Counted from the stretch's first letter, positions 1 to 4,958 are shown. The stretch: DNA of 7,992 nt from Lachnoclostridium sp. UBA7122 (GCA_002493085.1 DKXQ01000138.1:1-7992), one strand, 5' to 3'. Translations and numbers: made by a program. The notes: generated by a model from the letters alone, not told the origin.

Positions 1-26
1 TGATACTTTTGACCCCAACATCATAA

Positions 27-323
27 CATTGGGCTGCAGCGCCGTCCGGGGCAACTGCGCCGTCCCTAAGCAGTCAGGGAAAGCAATCCCTTGAAAACTG
101 GCAGAAATATATGGAAAATGGCGAGTACCTCCGAAGCATTGAGAGTGGGGAAGAACAAAATTACAGCTTTATTGATGGGAACAAGAATAACGTCAAAAAG
201 AAAAATGGCAGGGTATCCGTTTTGAAAAAACTGCGGCAGAAGCAGGCAGAAATCGCGAAGCGGAGCGGAAAGCCCACACAGCAGATGGAAGCTGCGGCGG
301 ATATGGAGCGTAGACGGAAATAA
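27..323 (+). pseudogene. C-terminal remnant of a probable conjugative-element protein
   Basis: The reading frame is open from the stop at 24-26 to the TAA at 321-323; the first in-frame ATG is at 111 and has no Shine-Dalgarno sequence before it, so this is better read as the tail of a longer gene than as a 70-residue gene. The tail is hydrophilic: an ENWQKYMENGEYLRS segment, then a very basic stretch (KKKNGRVSVLKKLRQKQAEI) and a final MERRRK. This resembles, from memory, C-termini of YodL/DUF4316-type proteins carried on Clostridia conjugative elements; that is a weak family call. A second frame is open from the window edge to a stop at 92-94 and encodes DTFDPNIITLG, so a frameshift around 30-60 could join the two parts. 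Base composition is more GC-rich than in the rest of the window. A strong terminator follows the stop directly. Confidence 0.45.
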
Positions 324-368
324 AAAAGAGAAGTGTCTGGCCTGTGCTGCCGGATGCTTCTTTTTTTA
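324..368 (+). terminator. Intrinsic terminator after the remnant gene
   Basis: Arms 329-341 and 349-361 pair over 13 positions with three G-U wobbles around a 7-nt loop (342-348), and seven T residues follow (361-367). An A-run (322-327) precedes the stem and pairs with the T-run, so it could also work leftward. It separates the remnant from the promoter at 373-401. Confidence 0.85.
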
Positions 369-372
369 TGTC

Positions 373-401
373 TTGAATAGTGGAGAATTTCTCTGTATAA
401 T
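373..401 (+). promoter_or_regulatory. Sigma-70/SigA-type promoter for the Rpn-like gene
   Basis: The -35 is TTGAAT (373-378) and the -10 is TATAAT (396-401), with an optimal 17-bp spacer. It lies just downstream of a terminator and about 55 bp before the GTG start at 463, so the truncated nuclease gene keeps its own transcription signal. Confidence 0.75.
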
Positions 402-462
402 AAAACCATAGCAGGCATAGCGTACCTGTCAGACAGGCGGAAGCCGGAACCGAGGTGATATT

Positions 463-1059
463 GTGCAGGGTAAAACAGTGCAGGAAGAACCAAAAGAGAA
501 AACAGCGGAGAAAAAGGAAGCATTTGCAAAATATACGGTGAAAGACAGCGTATTCACGACGCTATTCCGGGATAAGAAATACCTGATACAGCTATACCGT
601 GCGCTCCATCCGGAGGACACGGAGACTACGAAAGATGCGCTTAAGGATATTACAATCAGGAATGTACTTACGAATGGAATCTTTAACGACTTGGGGTTCC
701 GGGTTGGGGATAAGATCATGTTTCTTGTTGAACAGCAGTCCGCATGGACAATGAATATCATTATACGTGCGCTTATGTATCTGGTGCAGACGTATCACGA
801 TTATTTTGGAGAACAGGGGGCAGACTTATATGGGAGCAAGAAAGTCCATGTGCCGGAAGCGGAAGTCTATATGATCTATACCGGGGAGCGTGTAAGCAGG
901 CCGGAAACCATTTCATTTTCCGAAGAATTTTTCGGTGGGAAGAAATGTGCCATTGAAGTAAAGGTAAAAGTAATCTATGGCGGCAAAGGAAACGATATTA
1001 TCAGCCAGTATGTTGCAGCAGTTTTTCATATTCCCTTAAACTGTCTCAAACACGCATAA
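463..1059 (+). CDS. 3'-truncated Rpn-family PD-(D/E)XK nuclease / putative transposase
   Basis: Members of this family (PDDEXK_2, Rpn recombination-promoting nucleases) are DNA endonucleases often annotated as transposases. The start is GTG at 463, preceded by GAGGTGAT (452-459), a near-perfect ribosome binding site. The family pattern is visible: a start-proximal VKDSVFTTLF (26-35) and LIQLYRALHPED (41-52), then NDLGFRVGDKIMFLVEQQS (75-93), giving catalytic Asp76 and the E-x-Q signature Glu90/Gln92, then EVYMIYTGE. Full-length relatives run to about 280-330 residues from memory; this one has 198. Family-like sequence ends near KGNDIISQYVAA (nt ~1020), and the last dozen residues (VFHIPLNCLKHA) look like read-through of unrelated DNA. 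The C-terminal part is therefore lost, and the protein is probably inactive or altered. It may still be expressed, because promoter and ribosome binding site are intact. Confidence 0.8.
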   Translation: MQGKTVQEEPKEKTAEKKEAFAKYTVKDSVFTTLFRDKKYLIQLYRALHPEDTETTKDALKDITIRNVLTNGIFNDLGFRVGDKIMFLVEQQSAWTMNIIIRALMYLVQTYHDYFGEQGADLYGSKKVHVPEAEVYMIYTGERVSRPETISFSEEFFGGKKCAIEVKVKVIYGGKGNDIISQYVAAVFHIPLNCLKHA

Positions 1060-1100
1060 ATTCAAGGTTTTCAGCAGATGTATATTTTTAAACTGTCTCA
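1036..1100 (+). repeat. 13-bp direct repeat at the nuclease/recombinase junction
   Basis: TTAAACTGTCTCA occurs exactly at 1036-1048 and 1088-1100, with starts 52 bp apart. Identity stops at once on both sides. The pair sits between the broken end of the Rpn-like gene (~1020) and the start of recombinase homology (~1112), so it marks a rearrangement junction, perhaps a relic of insertion-sequence ends or of a deletion. No transposase is left between the copies. Confidence 0.7.
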
Positions 1101-1111
1101 TATTAACCGTA

Positions 1112-1363
1112 ATGTCTGGCTTATCGCAGCTTGAACGTGATTTGATTTCACAACGAACGAAAGAGGGGCTAGTATCTGCAAAGGCAAGAGGGCGCAATGG
1201 TGGCAGACCAAGCAAACAAAATGAGAAAGCAGAAATGGTAATGGCATTATATGACAGCGGTATGAAGATATCTGATATAGTACGCAATGCAGAGCTATCC
1301 CGAAGCACAGTAAACCGTATCATAAAGAATCATAGTGACAAAGCAGAAATGACAGCGGTATGA
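1112..1363 (+). CDS. C-terminal remnant of a serine recombinase (resolvase/invertase family)
   Basis: The 83-residue frame begins MSGLSQLERDLISQRTKEGL, which matches the long E-helix region that follows the catalytic domain in small serine recombinases, continues with the linker KARGRNGGRPSK, and ends with a resolvase-type helix-turn-helix (about residues 40-72, GMKISDIVRNAELSRSTVNRIIK). The N-terminal catalytic domain with the nucleophilic serine (roughly 100-120 residues) is missing; the frame is open upstream only to 1040 and that sequence is not recombinase-like. No ribosome binding site precedes the ATG. It is best seen as a pseudogene; if translated, it could at most bind DNA. A terminator follows 16 bp after the stop. 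Confidence 0.8.
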   Translation: MSGLSQLERDLISQRTKEGLVSAKARGRNGGRPSKQNEKAEMVMALYDSGMKISDIVRNAELSRSTVNRIIKNHSDKAEMTAV

Positions 1364-1379
1364 ATATGAAACATAATAC

Positions 1380-1412
1380 AAAGGGTGTCAATGGTTCTGG
1401 CATCCTTTTTGT
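1380..1412 (+). terminator. Intrinsic terminator after the recombinase remnant
   Basis: Arms 1380-1390 and 1398-1408 pair over 11 positions with two G-U wobbles, the loop is 7 nt (1391-1397), and a T-run follows (1406-1410). It insulates the toxin promoter from upstream transcription. Confidence 0.75.
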
Positions 1413-1438
1413 ACGTGATGAAGAAATGAAAAATATTG

Positions 1439-1467
1439 TTGTGGAGTGTCAAAAGATGTGTTATAAT
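1439..1467 (+). promoter_or_regulatory. Promoter of the holin-like toxin gene
   Basis: A perfect -10 TATAAT (1462-1467) carries an extended TGT (1459-1461); a TTGTGG -35 (1439-1444) lies 17 bp upstream. Expected transcription start is about 1474, giving a 5' UTR near 58 nt. Confidence 0.7.
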
Positions 1468-1531
1468 CTCAAATGAGCAATTGTGTTACAGGGTGCGTTG
1501 ACCTCATTCTAAAAAGAATGGGGGTGATGCT

Positions 1532-1645
1532 ATGAAAAAGAGAAAGCATAAGAAACACAAGATACATATTTCTCTTATGGAGTTGCTGACATTTGGCATA
1601 TTCCTTCTGGCATTGCTTACATTCGTTTTTACGTTTTGTAAGTAG
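1532..1645 (+). CDS. Small hydrophobic holin-like toxin (type I toxin, TxpA-like)
   Basis: A 37-residue protein: a basic head (MKKRKHKKHKIHI, residues 1-13), one hydrophobic span (about 14-35, SLMELLTFGIFLLALLTFVF) and a short tail FCK. This is the layout of the Firmicutes putative holin-like toxin family (Hol_Tox; relatives TxpA and BsrG of Bacillus subtilis), small membrane peptides that damage the envelope when not silenced by an antisense RNA. The ribosome binding site is strong (GGGGGTGAT, 1520-1528, close to the 16S complement). It has its own promoter and terminator, and a convergent antisense RNA gene overlaps its 3' UTR. The family call rests on size, topology, the S-L-M-x-L-L/x-F-G pattern and this gene arrangement. 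Toxicity is inferred. Confidence 0.8.
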   Translation: MKKRKHKKHKIHISLMELLTFGIFLLALLTFVFTFCK

Positions 1646-1656
1646 CCTTACATAGC

Positions 1657-1749
1657 AAAAGCCACCCTTGTACTTTGGCTAGGTAGATGGGTGGCATTGC
1701 TATCTTGATATTCGGTCAACCCCTTGTGGGCGGTTGCTTTTTTGTTTGT
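1657..1749 (-). ncRNA. Antisense RNA antitoxin (RatA/SR4-like) to the holin-like toxin
   Basis: On the minus strand a promoter (1756-1784) predicts a start near 1749. Transcription would run to a terminator whose stem is GCCACCC/GGGTGGC (1689-1695 with 1661-1667) followed by four T residues (minus-strand reading of 1657-1660). The RNA of about 93 nt is fully complementary to the 3' UTR of the toxin mRNA, which ends at the terminator near 1743. This convergent 3'-overlap arrangement is that of txpA/ratA and bsrG/SR4, where the antisense RNA directs toxin mRNA degradation. Ends are predicted from motifs only. Confidence 0.7.
1717..1743 (+). terminator. Toxin mRNA terminator
   Basis: CAACC (1717-1721) pairs with GGTTG (1732-1736), extended inward with one bulge, and six T residues follow (1738-1743). 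It lies just before the start of the antisense RNA, so the two transcripts overlap across almost the whole antisense RNA. Confidence 0.65.
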
Positions 1750-1755
1750 GTCTAT

Positions 1756-1784
1756 AATATAGCATATCTTAGATTTGATTGCAA
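1756..1784 (-). promoter_or_regulatory. Promoter of the antisense antitoxin RNA
   Basis: Read on the minus strand: -35 TTGCAA (1779-1784), a 17-bp spacer, and -10 TATATT (1756-1761) preceded by TGC, an extended -10. It is stronger-looking than most promoters in the window, as expected for an antitoxin RNA that must be in excess. Confidence 0.65.
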
Positions 1785-1831
1785 TAGCTTTTTTGTCTGT
1801 CAATATTTCTGGTATTTTCCATTAAAGCATA

Positions 1832-1887
1832 TAACTAATAAAGTTAAACACTATTTTCCATTTTTTAGTGTTTACCCTTATTAGTTA
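1832..1887. repeat. 22-bp inverted-repeat pair; possible terminator or recombination site
   Basis: Arms 1832-1853 and 1866-1887 match 20 of 22 when one is reverse-complemented; the loop is 12 nt. The shared text is TAACTAATAA-N3-TAAACACTA. A T-run (1892-1898) follows four bases later on the plus strand, so the palindrome could terminate rightward transcription between the toxin locus and the leftward repressor gene. The right arm recurs inverted at 4949-4970 (21/22), which a plain terminator does not explain; it may instead be a site recognised by a recombinase or a transposon end. Confidence 0.75.
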
Positions 1888-1896
1888 CGCATTTTT

Positions 1897-2142
1897 TTAA
1901 TCAGGCATATTTGTACTGCCTGATTCTTCCTGTTTATCTATGTTGTTTGGCAAGACAGAGTTATCCCTTTCCATAGTTTCATCTATGGCACGATTGATAA
2001 AACTATTAACACTTTCTTTTTGTGAATCGGCATGAACTTTGATTTTATCTTTATGACCTTTAGGTGTTCTGACTTTGATTTCATCATAGTTATTTTTCAT
2101 ATATTTACTGACAGCCTTTTGTTGAGCTTTAGATATTGGCAT
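1897..2142 (-). CDS. Arc-like ribbon-helix-helix DNA-binding protein, probable autorepressor
   Basis: The frame is open further upstream, but the start at 2142 is chosen because GGAGGTAG lies 8 nt before it (minus strand of about 2148-2155) and because family similarity begins with MPISKAQQKAVSKYMKNNYD. The 81-residue product has a beta-strand-like segment EIKVRTPKGHKDKIKVHA (about 20-37), then ESVNSFINRAIDETMERD (about 41-58), the helix-turn-helix face typical of Arc/MetJ-type ribbon-helix-helix proteins, and a polar tail. Such proteins bind DNA as dimers and usually repress their own promoter; some act as antitoxins or plasmid copy or partition regulators. Its promoter contains one copy of a 16-bp repeat and the divergent operon promoter contains the other, which makes this protein the obvious candidate to bind both. 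An imperfect-loop hairpin (1899-1907 with 1917-1925) lies across the stop codon. Confidence 0.85.
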   Translation of the reverse strand: MPISKAQQKAVSKYMKNNYDEIKVRTPKGHKDKIKVHADSQKESVNSFINRAIDETMERDNSVLPNNIDKQEESGSTNMPD

Positions 2143-2167
2143 ATATGCTACCTCCATAATATCAATG

Positions 2168-2196
2168 ATTATAACACTTATAACTATCGGGTACAA
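2168..2196 (-). promoter_or_regulatory. Leftward promoter of the ribbon-helix-helix gene
   Basis: Minus strand: -35 TTGTAC (2191-2196), 17-bp spacer, -10 TATAAT (2168-2173). The predicted start is near 2161, about 20 nt before the ATG. The -35 lies inside the 16-bp repeat at 2185-2200. Confidence 0.7.
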
Positions 2197-2200
2197 TATA
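2185..2200 (+). promoter_or_regulatory. Putative operator copy 1 (TATCGGGTACAATATA)
   Basis: First of two 16-bp direct repeats, 15/16 identical, whose starts are 66 bp apart. It covers the -35 of the leftward repressor promoter, so a bound protein would block RNA polymerase there. The G+C core CGGGTAC stands out in very AT-rich sequence and was not seen elsewhere in the window. Confidence 0.6.
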
Positions 2201-2244
2201 CAAGTTTCACAAAATATGAAGTGCAATGTTGTTTAATTCGCATA

Positions 2245-2273
2245 TTGATATATCGGGTACGATATAATATAAT
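2245..2273 (+). promoter_or_regulatory. Rightward promoter of the three-gene orphan operon
   Basis: -35 TTGATA (2245-2250), 17-bp spacer, -10 TATAAT (2268-2273). The spacer contains the second operator repeat. Predicted start near 2280, giving a leader of about 60 nt before the ATG at 2340. Confidence 0.7.
2251..2266 (+). promoter_or_regulatory. Putative operator copy 2 (TATCGGGTACGATATA)
   Basis: Second copy of the 16-bp repeat, differing from the first at one position. It fills the -35/-10 spacer of the rightward promoter, a classic position for repression. Binding by the neighbouring ribbon-helix-helix protein is inferred from position. Confidence 0.6.
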
Positions 2274-2339
2274 CAATCCAGATATTGAAACATAAAAACA
2301 AATCTATACACAACACCCAACAAAGAAAGGCGATAACAT

Positions 2340-2729
2340 ATGAATATTCAACAAGACTATCAGAACCAACAAAGCCAACAATATCAACAAGATACCTTTC
2401 CGTGCAATCCTAAACCAGACAGCAGATTCAAAGACATTTCAAGTCTTGATGCACTTACAGAATATGCCATTACTTCACTAACAGAGAAAGCTCCGTCATA
2501 TTTTTATGAACATGAGAAAGCATTTACGAAACAGGTTCGTGATTATGGGATTGCGCTTATTCAGGATTGCAAAAATGAATCGCTATTAAAATTATCAGAT
2601 GAAGCTATAGAAGAAAACGTAGAAAGCAAAATAGGTGATGCTCTTGACGCTTCATGTATATTGAATCATGAACACTTTAAAGCTGGTTTTCAGTTTGGCG
2701 CGTTGATGATGGTGCAGTTATTATTTTAA
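2340..2729 (+). CDS. Hypothetical protein, first gene of an RHH-controlled operon
   Basis: Not recognised. The 129-residue product starts with a Gln/Asn-rich low-complexity segment (MNIQQDYQNQQSQQYQQD, 1-18), followed by a mostly helical, mildly acidic domain (about 35-129) ending in EHFKAGFQFGALMMVQLLF. A closing F-K-A-G-F-x-x-G-A-x-x-M pattern like this is common in small helical proteins of plasmids, prophages and conjugative elements, but it gives no function. No signal peptide is seen. The ATG at 2340 follows AAAGG (2326-2330) at 9-nt spacing. It is first after the promoter at 2245-2273 and lies 25 bp before the next gene. Confidence 0.75.
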   Translation: MNIQQDYQNQQSQQYQQDTFPCNPKPDSRFKDISSLDALTEYAITSLTEKAPSYFYEHEKAFTKQVRDYGIALIQDCKNESLLKLSDEAIEENVESKIGDALDASCILNHEHFKAGFQFGALMMVQLLF

Positions 2730-2754
2730 CAGAATACAGACAGGCGGTGAAAAT

Positions 2755-3225
2755 ATGAACAAAGACCGAACAGACATAGCTATGTTAATAGCGGAGGAAC
2801 TGTTAGAAAGTGATACGCTTGACTTGAATAATTTTGGATATGATGTTGATTCACTTCTTAGCTTTGTACAGGAAATCATACTAAATCATTTGAAAGATTA
2901 TCTGATTATATCAGGTGCAATGCTGCCCGATGGAGCGGAAATATACATAAAGTATAGCATCGGGCAGAGGATTAAAAAAAGGACAATAAAACATAATCAG
3001 AAAATGAGGTATTGTAAAATGAAAAAAATCTATGAAACTGGCAGCGTATCAACCTTATATGAGATGAAATCATTCTTTACTATGGTTCGTGAGTTATTTC
3101 CTGTAATTGATGCGTTTATTAGTTTGCATGAGCATGAATTGATTAATGAAAAAATCTGCTGCAATAAATGTTATTCAATCAAGTTCGGAGCAAAGAAAAC
3201 AGTTCTGTATTTGAAACAATCCTAG
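2755..3225 (+). CDS. Hypothetical protein, second gene of the operon
   Basis: Not recognised. The 156-residue product has an acidic helical N-terminus (DIAMLIAEELLESDTLDLNN, about 7-26), a predicted helical middle, a basic patch (GQRIKKRTIKHNQKMRYCKMKK, about 69-91) and a C-terminal pair of cysteines in CCNKCYSIKFGAKK (about 134-147). Only one C-x2-C is present, so a metal site would need another partner such as nearby His residues or dimerisation. The ribosome binding site is AGGCGGTGA (2742-2750), directly before the ATG. It is co-directional with and close to both neighbours, with no terminator between. Confidence 0.75.
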   Translation: MNKDRTDIAMLIAEELLESDTLDLNNFGYDVDSLLSFVQEIILNHLKDYLIISGAMLPDGAEIYIKYSIGQRIKKRTIKHNQKMRYCKMKKIYETGSVSTLYEMKSFFTMVRELFPVIDAFISLHEHELINEKICCNKCYSIKFGAKKTVLYLKQS

Positions 3226-3274
3226 AATAAACAAATTTGAATTTAAGAAATTAAAGAAAAGAGGTTATAAACAA

Positions 3275-3643
3275 ATGAACACAATCGACAAAGATTTTTT
3301 ATTGAAGCATGGATTTCAGGAAGATACTGACAAAGAGGTATTATCAGGATTATTCACCAAACATAGCAAATTCAGAGAGGTAAATGTTTCAGTCAATTTT
3401 ACAGAGTCTTTTATGCTGCTGGCACGTAGCAAGGAGAGGAATGTAACTGTAGAGATTAATTCTATTCAAGAGAATCGCCTGATTCTCAAAAGAAAACGGA
3501 GCAGAGAAAAGTTTGATACTGTTATCATGAATATTCTTTTGGATGAAATTAATAATTGCTTGGTAAAAGATTATGGAAATAGGTTATTTGAGTTTGAATT
3601 TGAAGTGAGAGATTTCAGGTATTCGCTTCATGTAGCAGTTTGA
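3275..3643 (+). CDS. Hypothetical protein, third gene of the operon
   Basis: Not recognised. The 122-residue product alternates charged and hydrophobic residues in strands (NVSVNFTESFMLLARS, NVTVEINSIQ, RLILKRKRS, FEFEFEVRDFRYSLHVAV), suggesting an antiparallel beta-rich fold with one helix (FDTVIMNILLDEINNCLV, about 80-97). No catalytic motif or membrane segment is apparent. The ribosome binding site AGAGG (3260-3264) is 10 nt before the ATG. The operon ends here: a terminator with a 16-bp stem begins 58 bp downstream. Confidence 0.75.
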   Translation: MNTIDKDFLLKHGFQEDTDKEVLSGLFTKHSKFREVNVSVNFTESFMLLARSKERNVTVEINSIQENRLILKRKRSREKFDTVIMNILLDEINNCLVKDYGNRLFEFEFEVRDFRYSLHVAV

Positions 3644-3700
3644 AATACATAAAATGTGTAGTATGTTTAGAAGTTAAATGAGAATTAAATAGGAATTAGA

Positions 3701-3742
3701 AAAGCAATCCTGAATCTGAAAAGGATTTAGGGTTGCTTTTTA
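3701..3742 (+). terminator. Strong terminator of the three-gene operon
   Basis: Arms 3701-3716 and 3724-3739 pair over 16 positions with two G-U wobbles; the loop is 7 nt (3717-3723), and the stem runs into a T-run (3737-3741). Homology to a ParB fragment starts immediately after the T-run, so the terminator marks the right edge of the operon module. Confidence 0.9.
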
Positions 3743-4117
3743 TTGCGTGGTGATATAGGAGGTTCTGCTAAGAAAGTTGGGTTGCGGATTAAGGAACTAG
3801 AAAGGATTTATGGGATTAGGGAAGGTAATAACCAGCATAGCTTACCGAAAAATTCGGTAGCCACTCAATCAGACCTTGCTACTCAAATGGGAATATCTGT
3901 AGACACCCTCCAAAACTACAAACAGCTTGCCAACATGATACCTGAACTGTCAGAACTTGTTGATACTGGTATTGTGACTAAGACTACTGCTCTATCTATT
4001 ATGAGGAATCTATCAGAGCAGGAAGAATTGATTGTCAACTTTTCGGTGAAGCACAGAAAACCGTTGATTTTACTGCTTTTAGATGTGGTTATATGGCTTA
4101 TATATGCGTTTATCTGA
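3743..4117 (+). pseudogene. Central/HTH fragment of a ParB/Spo0J-family protein
   Basis: From 3746 the frame encodes a block (SAKKVGLRIKELERIYGIREGN...) and a helix-turn-helix (TQSDLATQMGISVDTLQNYKQLANMIPELSELV, about residues 41-73) followed by TGIVTKTTALSIMRNLSEQEELI. That is the DNA-binding core and following helices of ParB-like proteins found on Clostridia plasmids and integrative elements. The N-terminal ParB (ParBc) domain with its nucleotide-binding motif is missing, and the family pattern stops after about residue 95, where a hydrophobic unrelated tail begins. The only upstream start is a TTG (3743-3745) within the T-run of the operon terminator, with no ribosome binding site. This is a gene truncated at both ends. 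Intact relatives would act in segregation or as ParB-like regulators. Confidence 0.7.
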
Positions 4118-4208
4118 CATTTTAGCTATGCTTCTCGGTCGGGATGGTTTTGAGGTTATGAAGATTGAGTTAAGGCTTATTATTACTGCTATCATACTCT
4201 TAAAATAA
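4083..4208 (+). other. Possible 41-residue ORF overlapping the ParB fragment's end
   Basis: In another frame an ATG at 4083 opens 41 codons ending in TAA at 4206-4208, including LSDILAMLLGRDGFEVMKIE and a hydrophobic end LRLIITAIILLK. There is no convincing ribosome binding site. The sequence looks more protein-like than the out-of-frame tail of the ParB fragment, so it may be another decayed gene piece fused here by deletion. Not recognised. Confidence 0.25.
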
Positions 4209-4475
4209 GCACTTTTCCTTACAATTCATACATTATTAATCCCAAATATATTCATAAAAGTTTCTATAAATCCATTAAAAATATAGGAAAACGGCATGCA
4301 ATTTATAAAAAATTCATAATTAATTAATAAAAATTTTACACATTGATTTTCAGTGTTATTTTGCAATTTCTAACTAATAAATGGCAAAATTCCAGACAAA
4401 AAAACACTTAATTTAAGGTCGAAATTTTTCGGAAATTACCTCTCCGAACACGAAAAAGTATTGAAAATGCTAGAT
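4209..4475. other. AT-rich non-coding stretch with short inverted repeats
   Basis: No gene is supported here. The sequence is extremely A+T-rich with many stops in all frames. Small dyads are visible: ATTTTGC/GCAAAAT (4358-4364 with 4384-4390), enclosing TAACTAATAAA (4371-4381), an 11-bp match to the left arm of the palindrome at 1832; and TTCGGA/TCCGAA (4428-4433 with 4443-4448). AT-rich DNA with dyads next to ParB and HU-like genes could be an origin or partition site, but no iterons or DnaA boxes were recognised. Confidence 0.5.
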
Positions 4476-4504
4476 TTGCAATGTATGTGAAAATGGTGTA
4501 TAAT
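4476..4504 (+). promoter_or_regulatory. Promoter of the HU-like gene
   Basis: -35 TTGCAA (4476-4481), 17-bp spacer, -10 TATAAT (4499-4504). Predicted start near 4511, so the mRNA has a leader of more than 100 nt before the ATG at 4620. Confidence 0.75.
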
Positions 4505-4619
4505 ACATTTCGCAAGGATGTATCGGCTAATGATTGCGATATAGCAGCCTTTTTAATATTTCCGATACGAAATAAATATTTCATTTATTAAAAATCAAGA
4601 AAAGAAAGAAGGTGAAAGA
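4505..4619 (+). promoter_or_regulatory. Structured 5' leader of the HU-like mRNA
   Basis: The leader can fold in competing ways: CGCAA (4511-4515) with TTGCG (about 4535-4539), a long-range GTATCGG (4520-4526) with CCGATAC (4562-4568), and a small GGCT/AGCC stem (about 4524-4552) followed by five T residues that would act as a weak attenuator. The outer stem can be extended by TTTCG/CGAAA with a bulge. No known riboswitch class was recognised. Regulation by alternative pairing is an inference. Confidence 0.4.
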
Positions 4620-4958
4620 ATGGGTAAAAAGAATCAGGTAATAACCTATACACAGCAGGAACTAGCGAAAGAAGTATCAACCATATTTCAGGGTATGTAT
4701 ACTGCTGATGAAATTCGCAGCATTATCAGCTGTTTAGAGGATTGCATACAAAATCATCTTACGGAAGCCAAAAGTGGTGAGTATATCCAGATAAAAGCAT
4801 TAAATGGAATCAGCATACTTTCTAAATTAGTTCCAACTCAAAAAAATGTAAATTTATTTGGAGTAAATGCAGACATAGACAGTTATCTTAAAATAGGCAG
4901 TACAATAACGCACTATTTCAAGAAAAAAACGAATGAGTTAGCATTTGATAACAAATAA
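4620..4958 (+). CDS. Divergent HU/IHF-like DNA-binding protein
   Basis: The 112-residue product follows the HU pattern: TQQELAKEVSTIFQGMYTADEIRSIISCLEDCIQNHLTEAKSGEYIQIKAL (about 11-61) corresponds to the two N-terminal helices and the first strand of the saddle, then NGISILSKLVPTQKNVNLFGVNADIDSYLKIGSTITHYFKKKTNELA covers the arm and the last strand/helix. The canonical GFG and the R-N-P-x-T arm tip are not present, so this is a distant member, like those in prophages and integrative elements, where HU/IHF-type proteins bend DNA for recombination or packaging. The ATG follows AGAAGG (4607-4612) at 7-nt spacing. It has its own promoter and a long leader. The stop codon lies inside the 22-bp repeat copy at 4949-4970. 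Confidence 0.6.
   Translation: MGKKNQVITYTQQELAKEVSTIFQGMYTADEIRSIISCLEDCIQNHLTEAKSGEYIQIKALNGISILSKLVPTQKNVNLFGVNADIDSYLKIGSTITHYFKKKTNELAFDNK

Noticed and set aside
161..761. Leftward open frames across 161-529 and 429-761
   Set aside because: They lie antisense to the left-edge remnant, the terminator and the Rpn-like gene, have no ribosome binding site and read through the terminator stem.
1687..1884. 65-codon plus-strand frame with hydrophobic content
   Set aside because: It covers the antisense RNA, the toxin terminator and the palindrome; no ribosome binding site. It is an artefact of T-rich DNA.
1899..1925. Terminator for the ribbon-helix-helix gene
   Set aside because: The 9-bp stem is real, but on the coding (minus) strand it is followed by A residues, not T, so it is not an intrinsic terminator for that gene.
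2143..2226. Longer N-terminus (28 extra residues) for the ribbon-helix-helix protein
   Set aside because: The extension would cover its own promoter and operator and lacks a ribosome binding site, while GGAGG precedes the ATG at 2142.
2032..2295. Plus-strand frame of 87 codons
   Set aside because: It is antisense to the ribbon-helix-helix gene and runs through both divergent promoters.
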